This document shows positions 34,134 to 45,668 of a stretch of 64,000 bases of DNA, one piece after another. The DNA is taken from NCBI RefSeq assembly GCF_000373585.1, contig NZ_KB891962.1, positions 158,122 to 222,121 of the forward strand, written 5' to 3'. Every line of letters starts with the position of its first letter. Within the stretch, counting starts at the first letter, position 1. Origin of the DNA: Streptomyces sp. MspMP-M5 (lineage in GTDB: Bacteria; Actinomycetota; Actinomycetes; Streptomycetales; Streptomycetaceae). A model generated the notes under the pieces. That model was not told the origin of the DNA. It saw only the letters and a program-made list of their open reading frames with translations, and did no database searches. Made by a program: the position numbers and the translations under genes.

Positions 34134-34682
34134 TCAGGAGTCGGCGAACGCCGCGGCGCGCAGCCGGCCGTACTCCTCCGCCATGGTCGCCAGTGTCCAA
34201 TGGGCGTTCAGACCGCTGGGGTTGGGCAGCGCCCAGATGCGGGTGGCGCCCAGGGTTCGCTCCTGCGGGCCGATCGCGGCGCGCTTGTCGTCGAACGCGA
34301 CGCGGTAGGCCGTGACACCGGCGACCGCGAGCCAGTGCGGCCGGAGCCGGGCCACCTTCTCCGCCAGCAGCCGGCCGCCCTCGCGGTACTCCTCCGCGGT
34401 CAGCTCGTCGGCCCGCGCGGTCGGCCGGGCCACGACGTTGGTGATGCCCAGCCCGTGGTCGAGCAGTTCGCCCTGCTCGGCGGGGCGGAACACCCGGGGG
34501 GTGAAGCCGGCCGCGTGCAGGACGGGCCAGAAGCGGTTGCCGGGCCGGGCGAAGTGGTGCCCGGTGACCGCCGTCATCAGCCCGGGATTGATCCCGCAGA
34601 ACAGCACCCGCAGTCCGCCCGCCACGACGTCGGGGACGACGCGGTCGCGGGCGGCCTCCAGTTCCTCAGGGGTGAAGCGCAT
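34134..34682 (-). CDS. mug: G/U mismatch-specific uracil-DNA glycosylase
   Basis: A 182-residue enzyme of the MUG/TDG group of uracil-DNA glycosylases, which removes U or ethenocytosine opposite G. The motif FCGINPGLMTA (near residue 29-39) contains the catalytic Asn, and LPNPSGLNAHW near the C-terminus is the intercalating loop motif. FARPGNRFWPVLHAAG is also typical. The stop-start gap to purB upstream is 12 bp, so the two genes share an operon on the minus strand. Confidence 0.92.
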   Translation of the reverse strand: MRFTPEELEAARDRVVPDVVAGGLRVLFCGINPGLMTAVTGHHFARPGNRFWPVLHAAGFTPRVFRPAEQGELLDHGLGITNVVARPTARADELTAEEYREGGRLLAEKVARLRPHWLAVAGVTAYRVAFDDKRAAIGPQERTLGATRIWALPNPSGLNAHWTLATMAEEYGRLRAAAFADS

Positions 34683-34694
34683 GCCGGCTCCGGG

Positions 34695-36137
34695 TCAGAG
34701 GATCGCGCCGGGGGTGTAGGCGGCGGCCTCGGGGTGCTGCTCGGCGATCTTCTCGATCCGGGCGACGACGGTGGCCACCTGGTCGGCGGCCGCGCCGGTG
34801 AAGGACAGCTTGTCCGCCATCAGCTCGTCCAGCTGCGCCTTGTCCAGCGGGATCCGGCCGTCCGCGGCCAGCTTGTCCAGGAGTTCGTTGCGCTCGGCGC
34901 CCTGCTCGCGCATGGCCAGCGCCGAGGCCACCGCGTTCTCCTTGATCGCCTCGTGGGCCTCCTCGCGGCCCACCCCGGCCCGCACCGCGCCCATCAGGAC
35001 CTTGGTCGTGGCGAGGAAGGGCAGGTAGCGGTCGAGCTCGCGGGCGACCACGGCCGGGAAGGCGCCGAATTCGTCGAGCACCGTCAGGAAGGTCTCCAGC
35101 AGGCCGTCCAGCGCGAAGAACGCGTCCGGCAGCGCGACCCGGCGGACCACCGAGCAGGAGACGTCGCCCTCGTTCCACTGGTCGCCGGCCAGCTCGCCGG
35201 CCATCGAGGCGTAGCCGCGGAGGATCACCATCAGGCCGTTGACGCGCTCGCAGGAGCGGGTGTTCATCTTGTGCGGCATCGCCGAGGAGCCGACCTGGCC
35301 AGGCTTGAAGCCCTCGGTGACCAGCTCGTGCCCGGCCATCAGCCGGATCGTCTTGGCCAGCGACGACGGTGCGGCCGCGAGCTGCACCAGCGAGGTCACC
35401 ACCTCGTAGTCCAGCGACCGCGGGTAGACCTGGCCGACGGAGCTGAACGCCTGGCCGAAGCCGAGGTGGGCGGCGATCCGCTGCTCCAGCTCGGCGAGCT
35501 TGGCGGCATCCCCGCCGAGCAGGTCGAGCATGTCCTGGGCGGTGCCGACCGGGCCCTTGATGCCGCGCAGCGGGTAGCGGGAGAGCAGTTCCGTCACCCG
35601 CGCGAAGGCGACCAGCAGTTCGTCGGCGGCGGTCGCGAAGCGCTTGCCCAGGGTCGTGGCCTGCGCGGCGACGTTGTGCGAGCGGCCGGCCATGACCAGC
35701 TCGGAGTGCTGGGCGGCCAGCGAGCCCAGGCGGGCCAGCACCGCGACCGTGCGGTCCCGCACCAGCTCCAGCGACAGCCGCACCTGGAGCTGCTCGACGT
35801 TCTCGGTCAGATCGCGGGAGGTCATGCCCTTGTGGATCTGCTCGTGCCCGGCCAGGGCGTTGAACTCCTCGATCCGGGCCTTGACGTCGTGCCGGGTGAC
35901 CTTCTCCCGCTCGGCGATCGAGGCCAGGTCCACGGTCTCCAGGACCCGCTCGTAGTCGGCCAGCGCCTGCTCTGGGACGGCCACTCCCAGGTCCTTCTGG
36001 GCGCGCAGCACCGCGAGCCACAGCTTCCGCTCCAGCTTGACCTTGTACTCGGGGGACCACAGCACGGCCAGCTCCGTGGAGGCGTAGCGGCCGGCCAGGA
36101 CATTGGGGATGCGAGGCTTCGCAGACACAGCAGTCAC
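34695..36137 (-). CDS. purB: Adenylosuccinate lyase
   Basis: A 480-residue fumarase/aspartase-superfamily enzyme. It catalyses two purine steps: SAICAR to AICAR, and adenylosuccinate to AMP. The family signature GSSAMPHKMN (near residue 285) carries the flexible catalytic loop. Other conserved blocks are EQIHKGMTSRDLTEN and MAGRSHNVAAQATTLGKRFA. The GTG at 36137 starts VTAVSAKPRIPNVLAGRYAS; a TAGACT hexamer 8 bp upstream suggests a very short leader. Length and start match streptomycete PurB. Confidence 0.95.
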   Translation of the reverse strand: MTAVSAKPRIPNVLAGRYASTELAVLWSPEYKVKLERKLWLAVLRAQKDLGVAVPEQALADYERVLETVDLASIAEREKVTRHDVKARIEEFNALAGHEQIHKGMTSRDLTENVEQLQVRLSLELVRDRTVAVLARLGSLAAQHSELVMAGRSHNVAAQATTLGKRFATAADELLVAFARVTELLSRYPLRGIKGPVGTAQDMLDLLGGDAAKLAELEQRIAAHLGFGQAFSSVGQVYPRSLDYEVVTSLVQLAAAPSSLAKTIRLMAGHELVTEGFKPGQVGSSAMPHKMNTRSCERVNGLMVILRGYASMAGELAGDQWNEGDVSCSVVRRVALPDAFFALDGLLETFLTVLDEFGAFPAVVARELDRYLPFLATTKVLMGAVRAGVGREEAHEAIKENAVASALAMREQGAERNELLDKLAADGRIPLDKAQLDELMADKLSFTGAAADQVATVVARIEKIAEQHPEAAAYTPGAIL

Positions 36138-36273
36138 GTGGTCAGAGTCTACTGGCGGTTTGCGCAGGCCAGCGCCCCGGTCCCGGCTGTACGTTCCTAC
36201 AGGCGCCGCGCCCCCGTGCGGGCCCCCACCGTACCGTTCGGTCACCGCGCCGCACCCGGGGCGGCCCGTGCCG

Positions 36274-36429
36274 TCAGTCCTCGTCGTCCTCCGCCCGGCG
36301 CTCGCCCTCGGCCTGGGACGGCTGGGTGCGCATGGTCTCGGGGTGCCGCGCCTCCTTGGGGTCCCGGTCCTCGTCCAGCCGCTCGCCCTCGGCCTGGGAG
36401 GGGGTGGTGTACTCGTCGTACTGGCTCAT
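36274..36429 (-). CDS. Small acidic protein with PSQAEGER repeats
   Basis: A 51-residue, highly charged, Glu/Asp-rich and probably unfolded protein. The octapeptide PSQAEGER occurs twice (residues 10-17 and 37-44). At DNA level the repeat is a 20-bp identical segment (36299-36318 and 36380-36399). I do not recognise a function. The ATG at 36429 follows a GAGGCGGCC site. It lies alone between purB and the uvrA paralogue. Confidence 0.65.
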   Translation of the reverse strand: MSQYDEYTTPSQAEGERLDEDRDPKEARHPETMRTQPSQAEGERRAEDDED

Positions 36430-36559
36430 GGCCGCCTCCGTGCAGTCGGAACATATCCGGACAAAGCGAGCGTAACGCCTGGCCTGGCCCGCGGCCCGGA
36501 GTGATCCCTCGCACGGCGGCGTACCCCTCGACCCCGCCCGGCGCGTGCTCGGCCTGCCG

Positions 36560-36596
36560 CGCCCCAACGACGTGCACACGGCGCGGTGTTGGGGCG
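36560..36596 (-). terminator. Hairpin downstream of the UvrA paralogue
   Basis: Perfect 9-bp arms CGCCCCAAC / GTTGGGGCG with a 19-base loop, 25 bp past the UvrA-like stop on the minus strand. Confidence 0.65.
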
Positions 36597-36620
36597 TCGA
36601 GAGGGGGCCCGGTGGCCCGG

Positions 36621-39002
<2,382 letters not shown>

Positions 39003-39159
39003 CGTGTCTCCCTCTGCGAGGCGGGGCCGCCTGCGCGGAATCGCTGTGTCGTCGTGAGGCTGTGTCGTAGCGAGTATGAAGTGCGGCGCGGGGCCGAAGG
39101 GGGCTGATGGCACACGGGGGTGGCCCCGCGGGACGCCGCGGCCGCTGCCGCCGGACGGT

Positions 39160-39570
39160 TCAGCGGATCTCGTTGATGCGGATCAGGTTGCCCGCGGGGT
39201 CGCGGAAGGCGCAGTCGCGCACCCCGTACGGCTGCTCGGTCGGCTCCTGGACGACCTCGGCGTCGCCGGCCTGCAGCCGCTCGAAGGTGCCGTCGAGGTC
39301 CTTGGTGGCCAGGACGATGATGCCGTAGGTGCCCTTGGCCATCATCTCGGTGATGGTGCGGCGCTCGTCGTCGGTGACGCCCGGGTCGGCGGCCGGCGGG
39401 TGCAGCACGATGGCGGTGTCGGGCTGGCCGGCGGGGCCGACGGTGATCCAGCGCATGGTGCCGCCGCCGACGTCCTGGCGGACCTCGAAGCCGAGGGTGT
39501 CGCGGTAGAAGGCGAGGGACGCCTCGGGGTCGTCGTGCGGGAGGAAACTGGCGTGAATGGTGATGTCCAT
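39160..39570 (-). CDS. VOC-family (glyoxalase-like) protein
   Basis: A 136-residue VOC protein. It begins with ITIHASFLPHDDPEASLAFYRDTLGFEVRQDV, the first betaalphabetabetabeta unit, and ends DCAFRDPAGNLIRINEIR, the usual metal-site strand. It belongs to the PhnB/glyoxalase-like subgroup. It is encoded just downstream (10-bp gap) of an AraC-type regulator on the same strand, a common arrangement where the regulator controls the VOC gene. The substrate is unknown. Confidence 0.85.
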   Translation of the reverse strand: MDITIHASFLPHDDPEASLAFYRDTLGFEVRQDVGGGTMRWITVGPAGQPDTAIVLHPPAADPGVTDDERRTITEMMAKGTYGIIVLATKDLDGTFERLQAGDAEVVQEPTEQPYGVRDCAFRDPAGNLIRINEIR

Positions 39571-39580
39571 GGAGCTCAGG

Positions 39581-40024
<444 letters not shown>

Positions 40025-40094
40025 GTCCGCGATCGTGCCACGCCGCGGCGGAGTTTCCCAGGCGGTGCGGGGCGGGCGGTCGGGCCGGCCCCGC

Positions 40095-40973
40095 TCAAGC
40101 TGGCGCCACCCGCCGCCAGCTCGACACCGGGCCGGGGTCGGTGTGGTCCGTGGGCGATATCCAGAAGGCCCGGCCCTGCTCGGCGCTGAACTGGGCGCCC
40201 GCGCGGCCGTCGCCCGAGGAGCGGCCGGTGAGCCGGCGCCCGATCCACGGCACCAGGTGCTCGCGGGCGAACCGCAGATCGGCGGTGCGGCGGGCGGCCC
40301 AGCGGGGTGGGGCCGCGGGCGGCAGGGGTGCGTTCCAGTCCGAGGCGGCGGGCAGCCCCAGGGCCTGCCAGACGGCCTCGGCGACCCGGCGGTGCCCCTC
40401 GGCATTGAGGTGCAGCCGGTCCTCGGCCCACATCCGCGGATCGGCCAGCGCCTCGGACGCGTAGAGGTCGACGACCAGGGCGCCGTGCCGGGTGGCCAGC
40501 TCGTCGATCCGCGCGAAGAGCTGCTCCATCCGCGGACGGAAGCGCTCCAGCACCGGCCCGCGGCGGCCCGGGCTGCGCATCAGCACCAGCTGCCCGCCGC
40601 CGCGCGCCAGCAGGTCCGCGCAGTCCGCGAGCCGCGCGCACACCCGGTCCACGTCGCACCTGGGGCGCAGCACGTCGTTCAGTCCGCCGACCAGCGTGAC
40701 CAGGTCCGCGCCCATCGAGGCGGCGGGGCCGCACTGCTCGTCGGCGATCTGGTCGATGAGCTTGCCGCGCACGGCGAGGTTGGCGTACCGGAAGCCGGGC
40801 GAGGGGAGCACGTCGGGGGTCCCGTCGGCGGCCGGCCGGGAGAGGCCGGCGAGCCGGGCGGCGAGCAGGTCCGCCCAGCCCCGGTAGGAGCCGTCCGGGA
40901 GGGTGTCCGACATGCCCTCGGTGAAGCTGTCGCCCACCGCCACAAAACTCGTGTATCGCGCATTCGTCTCCAT
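40095..40973 (-). CDS. SGNH/GDSL hydrolase
   Basis: A 292-residue SGNH-fold esterase/lipase. Block I is VGDSFTEGM (Ser near residue 16), block II Gly in the VRGKLIDQI region, block III GGLNDVL with Asn, and block V DRLHLNAEGH carrying the catalytic Asp-His pair. There is no signal peptide (METNARYTSFVAVGDS start), so it is probably intracellular. The C-terminal 60 residues are Arg/Pro-rich. The real ester substrate is unknown. Confidence 0.9.
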   Translation of the reverse strand: METNARYTSFVAVGDSFTEGMSDTLPDGSYRGWADLLAARLAGLSRPAADGTPDVLPSPGFRYANLAVRGKLIDQIADEQCGPAASMGADLVTLVGGLNDVLRPRCDVDRVCARLADCADLLARGGGQLVLMRSPGRRGPVLERFRPRMEQLFARIDELATRHGALVVDLYASEALADPRMWAEDRLHLNAEGHRRVAEAVWQALGLPAASDWNAPLPPAAPPRWAARRTADLRFAREHLVPWIGRRLTGRSSGDGRAGAQFSAEQGRAFWISPTDHTDPGPVSSWRRVAPA

Positions 40974-41062
40974 GGCGCGGTGATCCTATCCCGCGGTGTA
41001 CGGTCGACAGCGGCCGGAGTTCGGGCCGCGGAAGGAATCGGAAAGACAGAGGTGGGCGTGGG

Positions 41063-41686
41063 ATGAGTCCTCGGCCGGGCACGGATGCGGAGGCGGCGAC
41101 GTTCACCGAACGGGCCCGCCGGCAGCAGCTGATCGACTGCACCATCGACCTGATCTCCACCCGTGGCTACTCCTCCACGTCGCTGTCCGCGATCGCCGAG
41201 CGGGCCGGGGTCTCCAAGGCCGCGGTGCTCTACCACTTCTCGTCGAAGGACAACCTCACCCGGGCCGCGCTGACCCAGGTGCTGGAGCAGTTCGGCGGCC
41301 ACGTCCGCGAGCGCGTGGAGGCGGCCGAGGACCCGCTGGCCGCGCTCGTCGCCTACGTCCACGCGATGATCGGCTACCAGCGGGACCACCGCCGCCAGGT
41401 CCGCGTGATCACCGAGATGCTGCTCGACGACGAGGGCGGCACCCGCCTGAAGGCGCCCGGCTCGCACGACACCTACGGCCGCTGGCAGGCCCTCGCCGAA
41501 CTCCTGACGAAGGGTCAGAAGGCGGGTGTGCTGCGGGAGTTCGACCCGCGCACGATGTCGCTGGCGATCGGCGGCGCGATCGACGGGGTGATCGGGCACT
41601 GGCTCGCCCACCCGGACCTCGATCTGGACGCCGCCGCCGCCGAGTTGGAGACCTTCACCCTCAACGCCGTCGCGCGCCGGGACTGA
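41063..41686 (+). CDS. TetR-family regulator
   Basis: A 207-residue TetR protein. The helix-turn-helix is at about 18-65 (RRQQLIDCTIDLISTRGYSS, then AERAGVSKAAVLYHFSSKD). The C-terminal domain includes VRVITEMLLDDEG. Its 3' end overlaps that of the converging FAD monooxygenase gene by 26 bp. A large palindrome of TetR-operator type, containing CCGATCGGT, lies at 42971-43008 before the monooxygenase gene and is the likely target. No copy of it is found in front of the tetR gene itself. Confidence 0.88.
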   Translation: MSPRPGTDAEAATFTERARRQQLIDCTIDLISTRGYSSTSLSAIAERAGVSKAAVLYHFSSKDNLTRAALTQVLEQFGGHVRERVEAAEDPLAALVAYVHAMIGYQRDHRRQVRVITEMLLDDEGGTRLKAPGSHDTYGRWQALAELLTKGQKAGVLREFDPRTMSLAIGGAIDGVIGHWLAHPDLDLDAAAAELETFTLNAVARRD

Positions 41687-42902
41687 CCCTGGCGAAGTCC
41701 GGCGTCGGCTCGGGCCGGAAGCCGATGCCGCCGAGATAGCCGGTGACGGTCCGCAGCGCCGGCACCCGCTGCAGCAACCTCATCGGCACCGGCAGCCGGT
41801 CCCCGCGCAGCGTGCCGTCCAGCGCGGAGCGGATCATGGCGTGCTCCTGCTCCTGCGACTTCTGGACCAGCGCCATCGGCCACTCCCGCCGCCGCTGCAC
41901 CCGGGCCAGGTCGTCGCTGCCGACCGTCCCGCGGCGCAGCGGGCCGGCCAGGATCCGGGCGGCGGCCACCGCGTCCTGGAGGGCGAGGTTGACGCCGACC
42001 CCGCCGACCGGCGACATGGTGTGCGCGGCGTCCCCGAGGCAGAGCAGGCCGGGCCGGTGCCAGCGCCGCAGCCGCCCGAACGTCACCTCCAGCAGCTTGA
42101 CCTCGTCCCAGGAGCCGATGGTGCCGGTGACCTTGTCGTCCCAGCCGAACAGCGCGCCCAGCCGGTCCCGCAGCCACTGGATGTCGTGGCGGCGCATCGC
42201 GGCGTCCTGTCCCTTGCCGATCAGGTAGGACGTCTGGAAGTACGACCCGCGGTCCATGGTGACCGCGGCCTGGCCGCCGCCGAACCTGCCGAAGACCCGG
42301 CCCCCCTTGAGGGCGTCGGCCGGGGCGTCCACCCGGATCTGCCAGACGTCCATCGGGACGTCGAAGTACCGCTGGCGCATCCCGGCCAGCTCCCGGATCA
42401 GCGAGTCCCGGCCGTCGCAGGCGAAGGTCAGGTCCGCGGCCAGTTCCCCGGGCTCGCCGTGCTCGTCGACGTAGCGCACGCCGGTCACCCGGCCGCCGTC
42501 GGTGCGCAGTCCGGTGGCTCGGGTGCGCATCCGCAGGGTGAACGAGGGCTCCTTCGCCGCCGCGCGGGCGATCAGGTCGAGGAAGTCCCACTGCGGGACC
42601 ATGGCGAAGTACTTGTGGCGGCCGGGGATGCGGCGCATGTCGGCCAGCACCACGGTGGTGCCGCCGATCTGGACCCGCATCTCTTCCAGCTTCGGGAACG
42701 GCAGCTGCGCGAACTCCGCGCCGAGGCCGAGGTCGTCGAGCAGGTTCAGGGTGGACGGGTGGACGGTGTCGCCGCGGAAGTCGCGCAGGAAGTCCCCGTG
42801 CTTCTCCAGGACGGTGACCTCGATGCCGGCCCGGGCCAGCAGGAGTCCGAGCATCATGCCGGCCGGGCCGCCGCCCACCACGCAGCATGTCGTGCGGTTC
42901 AT
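41661..42902 (-). CDS. FAD-dependent aromatic monooxygenase
   Basis: A 413-residue flavoprotein of the p-hydroxybenzoate hydroxylase type. It has the dinucleotide-binding CVVGGGPAGMMLGLLLARAG (residues 5-24), the DG motif ACDGRDSLIRE near 165, and GLLCLGDAAHTMSPVGGVGVNLALQDA (GD motif) near 290. Such enzymes hydroxylate aromatic substrates or antibiotics using NAD(P)H and oxygen; some inactivate rifampicin or tetracycline. The ATG at 42902 follows GAGGGGGAACACC. Regulation by the neighbouring TetR through the palindrome upstream is likely. The substrate is unknown. Confidence 0.88.
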   Translation of the reverse strand: MNRTTCCVVGGGPAGMMLGLLLARAGIEVTVLEKHGDFLRDFRGDTVHPSTLNLLDDLGLGAEFAQLPFPKLEEMRVQIGGTTVVLADMRRIPGRHKYFAMVPQWDFLDLIARAAAKEPSFTLRMRTRATGLRTDGGRVTGVRYVDEHGEPGELAADLTFACDGRDSLIRELAGMRQRYFDVPMDVWQIRVDAPADALKGGRVFGRFGGGQAAVTMDRGSYFQTSYLIGKGQDAAMRRHDIQWLRDRLGALFGWDDKVTGTIGSWDEVKLLEVTFGRLRRWHRPGLLCLGDAAHTMSPVGGVGVNLALQDAVAAARILAGPLRRGTVGSDDLARVQRRREWPMALVQKSQEQEHAMIRSALDGTLRGDRLPVPMRLLQRVPALRTVTGYLGGIGFRPEPTPDFARVSPGARRR

Positions 42903-42970
42903 GGTGTTCCCCCTCGTCGCGTGCGCATACGGATGCATGACCGGGCGCCGCGGTGCCGCGTACGGACGCG

Positions 42971-43008
42971 ACTGACCGATCGGTTAGTAATCTAACCGAT
43001 CGGTCAGT
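42971..43008. promoter_or_regulatory. 38-bp palindrome, TetR operator over the monooxygenase promoter
   Basis: Perfect 17-bp arms ACTGACCGATCGGTTAG (42971-42987) and its reverse complement (42992-43008) around a 4-base TAAT centre. It lies 69 bp upstream of the monooxygenase ATG. The AT-rich centre supplies TAGATT, a possible -10 box on the minus strand. Within each arm, ACCGATCGGT is itself a 10-bp palindrome, so two dimers could bind. Confidence 0.8.
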
Positions 43009-43029
43009 GAGGGTTTTCGCGGGGTGGGG

Positions 43030-44049
43030 TCAGGCCGCGGGCTGCTGCAGCACCAGCTCCCGCAGGACGTCCTCCATGGTCACCAGCCCGGCCAGCCGCC
43101 CGTCGTCACCGATCACCGCGGCCAGGTGCGTCCGGGAGCCGCGCATCGCGGTCAACACGTCGTCCAGCGGGGTCGCCGCCCGCACCCGGGCGATCGGGCG
43201 CAGCGCCGACACCGGGAACGGCGTGGTCCGCGGGGCGGCGTCCAGGGCGTCCTTGACGTGCAGATAGCCCAGGATGCGCCGGGTGTCGTCGACGACCGGG
43301 AACCGCGAGAACCCCGACTCGGCGGCCAGGTGCTCCAGCTCCTCGGGGGTCGCCCCGATACGCGCCGAGACCACCTCGCTCACCGGCAGCACCACGTCCC
43401 GCACCGGGCGGCGGCCCAGCTCCAGGGCGTCCCGGAGCCGCTCCTGGGCCCGCTCGTCGAGCAGCCCGGCGGCCCGCGCGTCCTCGACCAGCTGGGCCAG
43501 CTGGGCGTCCGAGAAGGTGGCCGCCACCTCGTCCCTGACCTCCACCCGCAGCAGCTTCAGCAGCCCGTTGGCCAGCGCGTTGACCGCGAAGATCACCGGA
43601 CGCAGGGCCCGGGTCAGCGCCACCAGCGGCGGGCCCAGCAGCAGCGCGGTGCGGACCGGCTCGGCCAGCGCCACGTTCTTCGGGACCATCTCGCCGAAGA
43701 GCATGTGGAGATAGGTCGCCACGGCCAGCGCGATCACGAACGAGACGACGTGGATCAGCGCGGACGGGACCCCCACCGCGTCGAACGCCGGTGAGAGCAG
43801 GTGCGCGATGGCCGGCTCGGCGACCGCGCCCAGCACCAGCGTGCACAGCGTGATGCCCAACTGGGCGGCGGCCAGCAGCGCCGAGACGTGCTGCAGGCCC
43901 CACAGCACGCTGCCGGCCCGCCGGTCCCCGGCCTCCGCGTACGGCTCGACCTGGCTGCGGCGCACCGAGATCAGCGCGAACTCGGCGCCCACGAAGAAGG
44001 CGTTGACGACCAGGGTCAGCAGACCCACGAACAACTGGAGCGCGGTCAT
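43030..44049 (-). CDS. CNNM/HlyC-type membrane protein with CBS domains
   Basis: A 339-residue protein with an N-terminal DUF21/CNNM transmembrane region of about four helices (residues 1-170, including FVGAEFALISVRRSQVE and GEMVPKNVALAEP) and a CBS pair (about 200-330, e.g. VSEVVSARIG and FPVSALRPIARV). It lacks the CorC_HlyC tail present in its neighbour. The family moves Mg or Co ions or regulates their export. It is translated from an ATGA overlap with the upstream paralogue, so the two form one operon and perhaps a heteromer. Confidence 0.88.
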   Translation of the reverse strand: MTALQLFVGLLTLVVNAFFVGAEFALISVRRSQVEPYAEAGDRRAGSVLWGLQHVSALLAAAQLGITLCTLVLGAVAEPAIAHLLSPAFDAVGVPSALIHVVSFVIALAVATYLHMLFGEMVPKNVALAEPVRTALLLGPPLVALTRALRPVIFAVNALANGLLKLLRVEVRDEVAATFSDAQLAQLVEDARAAGLLDERAQERLRDALELGRRPVRDVVLPVSEVVSARIGATPEELEHLAAESGFSRFPVVDDTRRILGYLHVKDALDAAPRTTPFPVSALRPIARVRAATPLDDVLTAMRGSRTHLAAVIGDDGRLAGLVTMEDVLRELVLQQPAA

Positions 44050-45383
44050 CGGCCGGCCTCCTCGCCACCGGCGCCGCCGGACGCGGGCGCGTGCAGCAGC
44101 ACCCGCGCCGCGCGGTGGCCGGCGGCGTCCAGCACGTCCATCGTCCAGCCCGCCACCTCCACGGTGTCGCCGGGCCGCGGGATCCGGCCCAGCTCGGTGG
44201 CGATCAGCCCGGCGAGGGTCTCGTACGGGCCCTCCGGCAGCCGCAGCCCGATCCGGGCCAGTTGGTCGGTGCGGGCGGCGCCGTCGGCCTGGTAGACCGC
44301 CCGCCCGTCCGCGTCGGTGCCGGCCGCCGCCAGATCCGGGATCTCCAGCGGGTCGTGCTCGTCGCGGACCTCGCCGACCACCTCCTCGACGATGTCCTCC
44401 AGGGTGGCGACGCCGGCCGTGCCGCCGTACTCGTCGATGACCACGGCCATCGTCCGCCGGCCGGAGAGCCGGTCCAGCAGCCGGTCCACGGTCAGCGTCT
44501 CGGGCACCAGCAGCGGCTCGCGCAGCAGCTCGGAGACCGGGTGCCGGGGCCGCAGATAGGCCGGGACGGCCAGGACGTCCTTGATGTGCGCCACGCCGAC
44601 GACGCTGTCGAGGCTGCCGCGGTAGACGGGGAAGCGGGACAGCCCGGTGGCCCGGGTCGCGTTGGCGACGTCCTCGGCCGTGGACTGCACCTCCAGGGCC
44701 ACCACCTGCACCCGCGGGGTCATCACGTTCTCCGCGGTCAGATCGGCGAGGTTGAGGGTCCGGACGAACAGCTCGGCGGTGTCCGCCTCCAGGGCGCCCG
44801 CCTTGGCCGAGTGCCGGGCCAGCGCCACCAGCTCCTGCGGGCTGCGCGCGGACGCCAGCTCCTCGGCCGGCTCCAGGCCCAGCCGGCGGACGGTACGGTT
44901 GGCGGTGTTGTTCAGATGGGTGATCAGCGGTTTGAAGGCGGCGCTGAAGCCGCGCTGGGCGGTGGCGACGCGCTTGGCGATGGCCAGCGGGCTGGAGATC
45001 GCCCAGTTCTTGGGGACCAGTTCGCCGACGACCATCAGGACCACGGTGGACAGCGCGGTCCCCAGGACCAGCGCCACCGAGTCCGAGGCGGACCGCGACA
45101 GCCCGATCGCGGCCAGCGGACCGGCCAGCAGGGTCGCGATCGCCGGCTTGGCGAGCATGCCGATGATCAGGCCCGTCACGGTGATGCCGAGCTGGGCGCC
45201 GGACAGCTGGAAGGTCAGCGAGCGCACCGCCTTGAGGGCGCTGTCCGCACCGCGCTCGCCGCGGGCGGCGGCGCGCTCCAGATCACCGCGCTCCACCGTC
45301 GTCAGCGAGAACTCCGCCGCGACGAAGACGCCGCACGCCAGGGTCAGCAGGAGTGCCACGGCCAGCAGGAGCAGGTCGGTCAT
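44046..45383 (-). CDS. CNNM/HlyC-type protein, full length with CorC domain
   Basis: A 445-residue paralogue of the downstream gene. It has a CNNM/DUF21 membrane domain (about 1-190, with FVAAEFSLTTVERGDLE and GELVPKNWAISSPLAIA), a CBS pair (about 210-330, with VMTPRVQVVAL and VVIDEYGGTAGVATLEDIVEEVVGEV), and a C-terminal CorC_HlyC domain (about 350-430). Function is probably divalent cation homeostasis. The ATG at 45383 follows GGAGGTGACCCG. The two genes overlap by ATGA. Confidence 0.9.
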   Translation of the reverse strand: MTDLLLLAVALLLTLACGVFVAAEFSLTTVERGDLERAAARGERGADSALKAVRSLTFQLSGAQLGITVTGLIIGMLAKPAIATLLAGPLAAIGLSRSASDSVALVLGTALSTVVLMVVGELVPKNWAISSPLAIAKRVATAQRGFSAAFKPLITHLNNTANRTVRRLGLEPAEELASARSPQELVALARHSAKAGALEADTAELFVRTLNLADLTAENVMTPRVQVVALEVQSTAEDVANATRATGLSRFPVYRGSLDSVVGVAHIKDVLAVPAYLRPRHPVSELLREPLLVPETLTVDRLLDRLSGRRTMAVVIDEYGGTAGVATLEDIVEEVVGEVRDEHDPLEIPDLAAAGTDADGRAVYQADGAARTDQLARIGLRLPEGPYETLAGLIATELGRIPRPGDTVEVAGWTMDVLDAAGHRAARVLLHAPASGGAGGEEAGR

Positions 45384-45512
45384 CGGGTCACCTCCGTCCC
45401 ATGGTCGGACACGTTCGGGAGGTTCGCGCTCCGTCGGGAGGACACGCGACGACTGGGAGGCTCGGCCATGGCCGACGCTCACGCACCTTTCGCAGGATTC
45501 GTAGGGGAGGGG

Positions 45513-45541
45513 CCCCGGGAGTCCGTCGTTCCGGGGACTCC
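45513..45541 (-). promoter_or_regulatory. Competing stems in the CNNM leader
   Basis: CCCCGG (45513-45518) can pair with CCGGGG (45531-45536), while GGAGTCC (45518-45524) can pair with GGACTCC (45535-45541). The two stems share bases at 45518 and 45535-45536, so only one can form fully. It lies about 130-160 bp before the CNNM start; a regulatory RNA switch is a speculative reading. Confidence 0.3.
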
Positions 45542-45638
45542 ATGGTAAAGGGTCGGCAAAGTTGATGGGTGGTGCATGGCGAACGAGGCGACGGGGGTGG
45601 TGCTCGACGAGGGGAGCGGGGAACGCGCAGGAAGCAGT

Positions 45639-45668
45639 GGAGCCCGCCCCGGGCACGGGGCGGGCTCC
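45639..45668 (-). terminator. 12-bp hairpin after the GNAT gene
   Basis: Perfect arms GGAGCCCGCCCC / GGGGCGGGCTCC with a 6-base loop, 18 bp beyond the GNAT stop on the minus strand. A strong GC-type terminator. Confidence 0.85.

Noticed and set aside
41063..43008. The TetR-monooxygenase pair as part of an antibiotic biosynthetic cluster.
   Set aside because: No other tailoring, synthase or resistance gene accompanies it within several kilobases.
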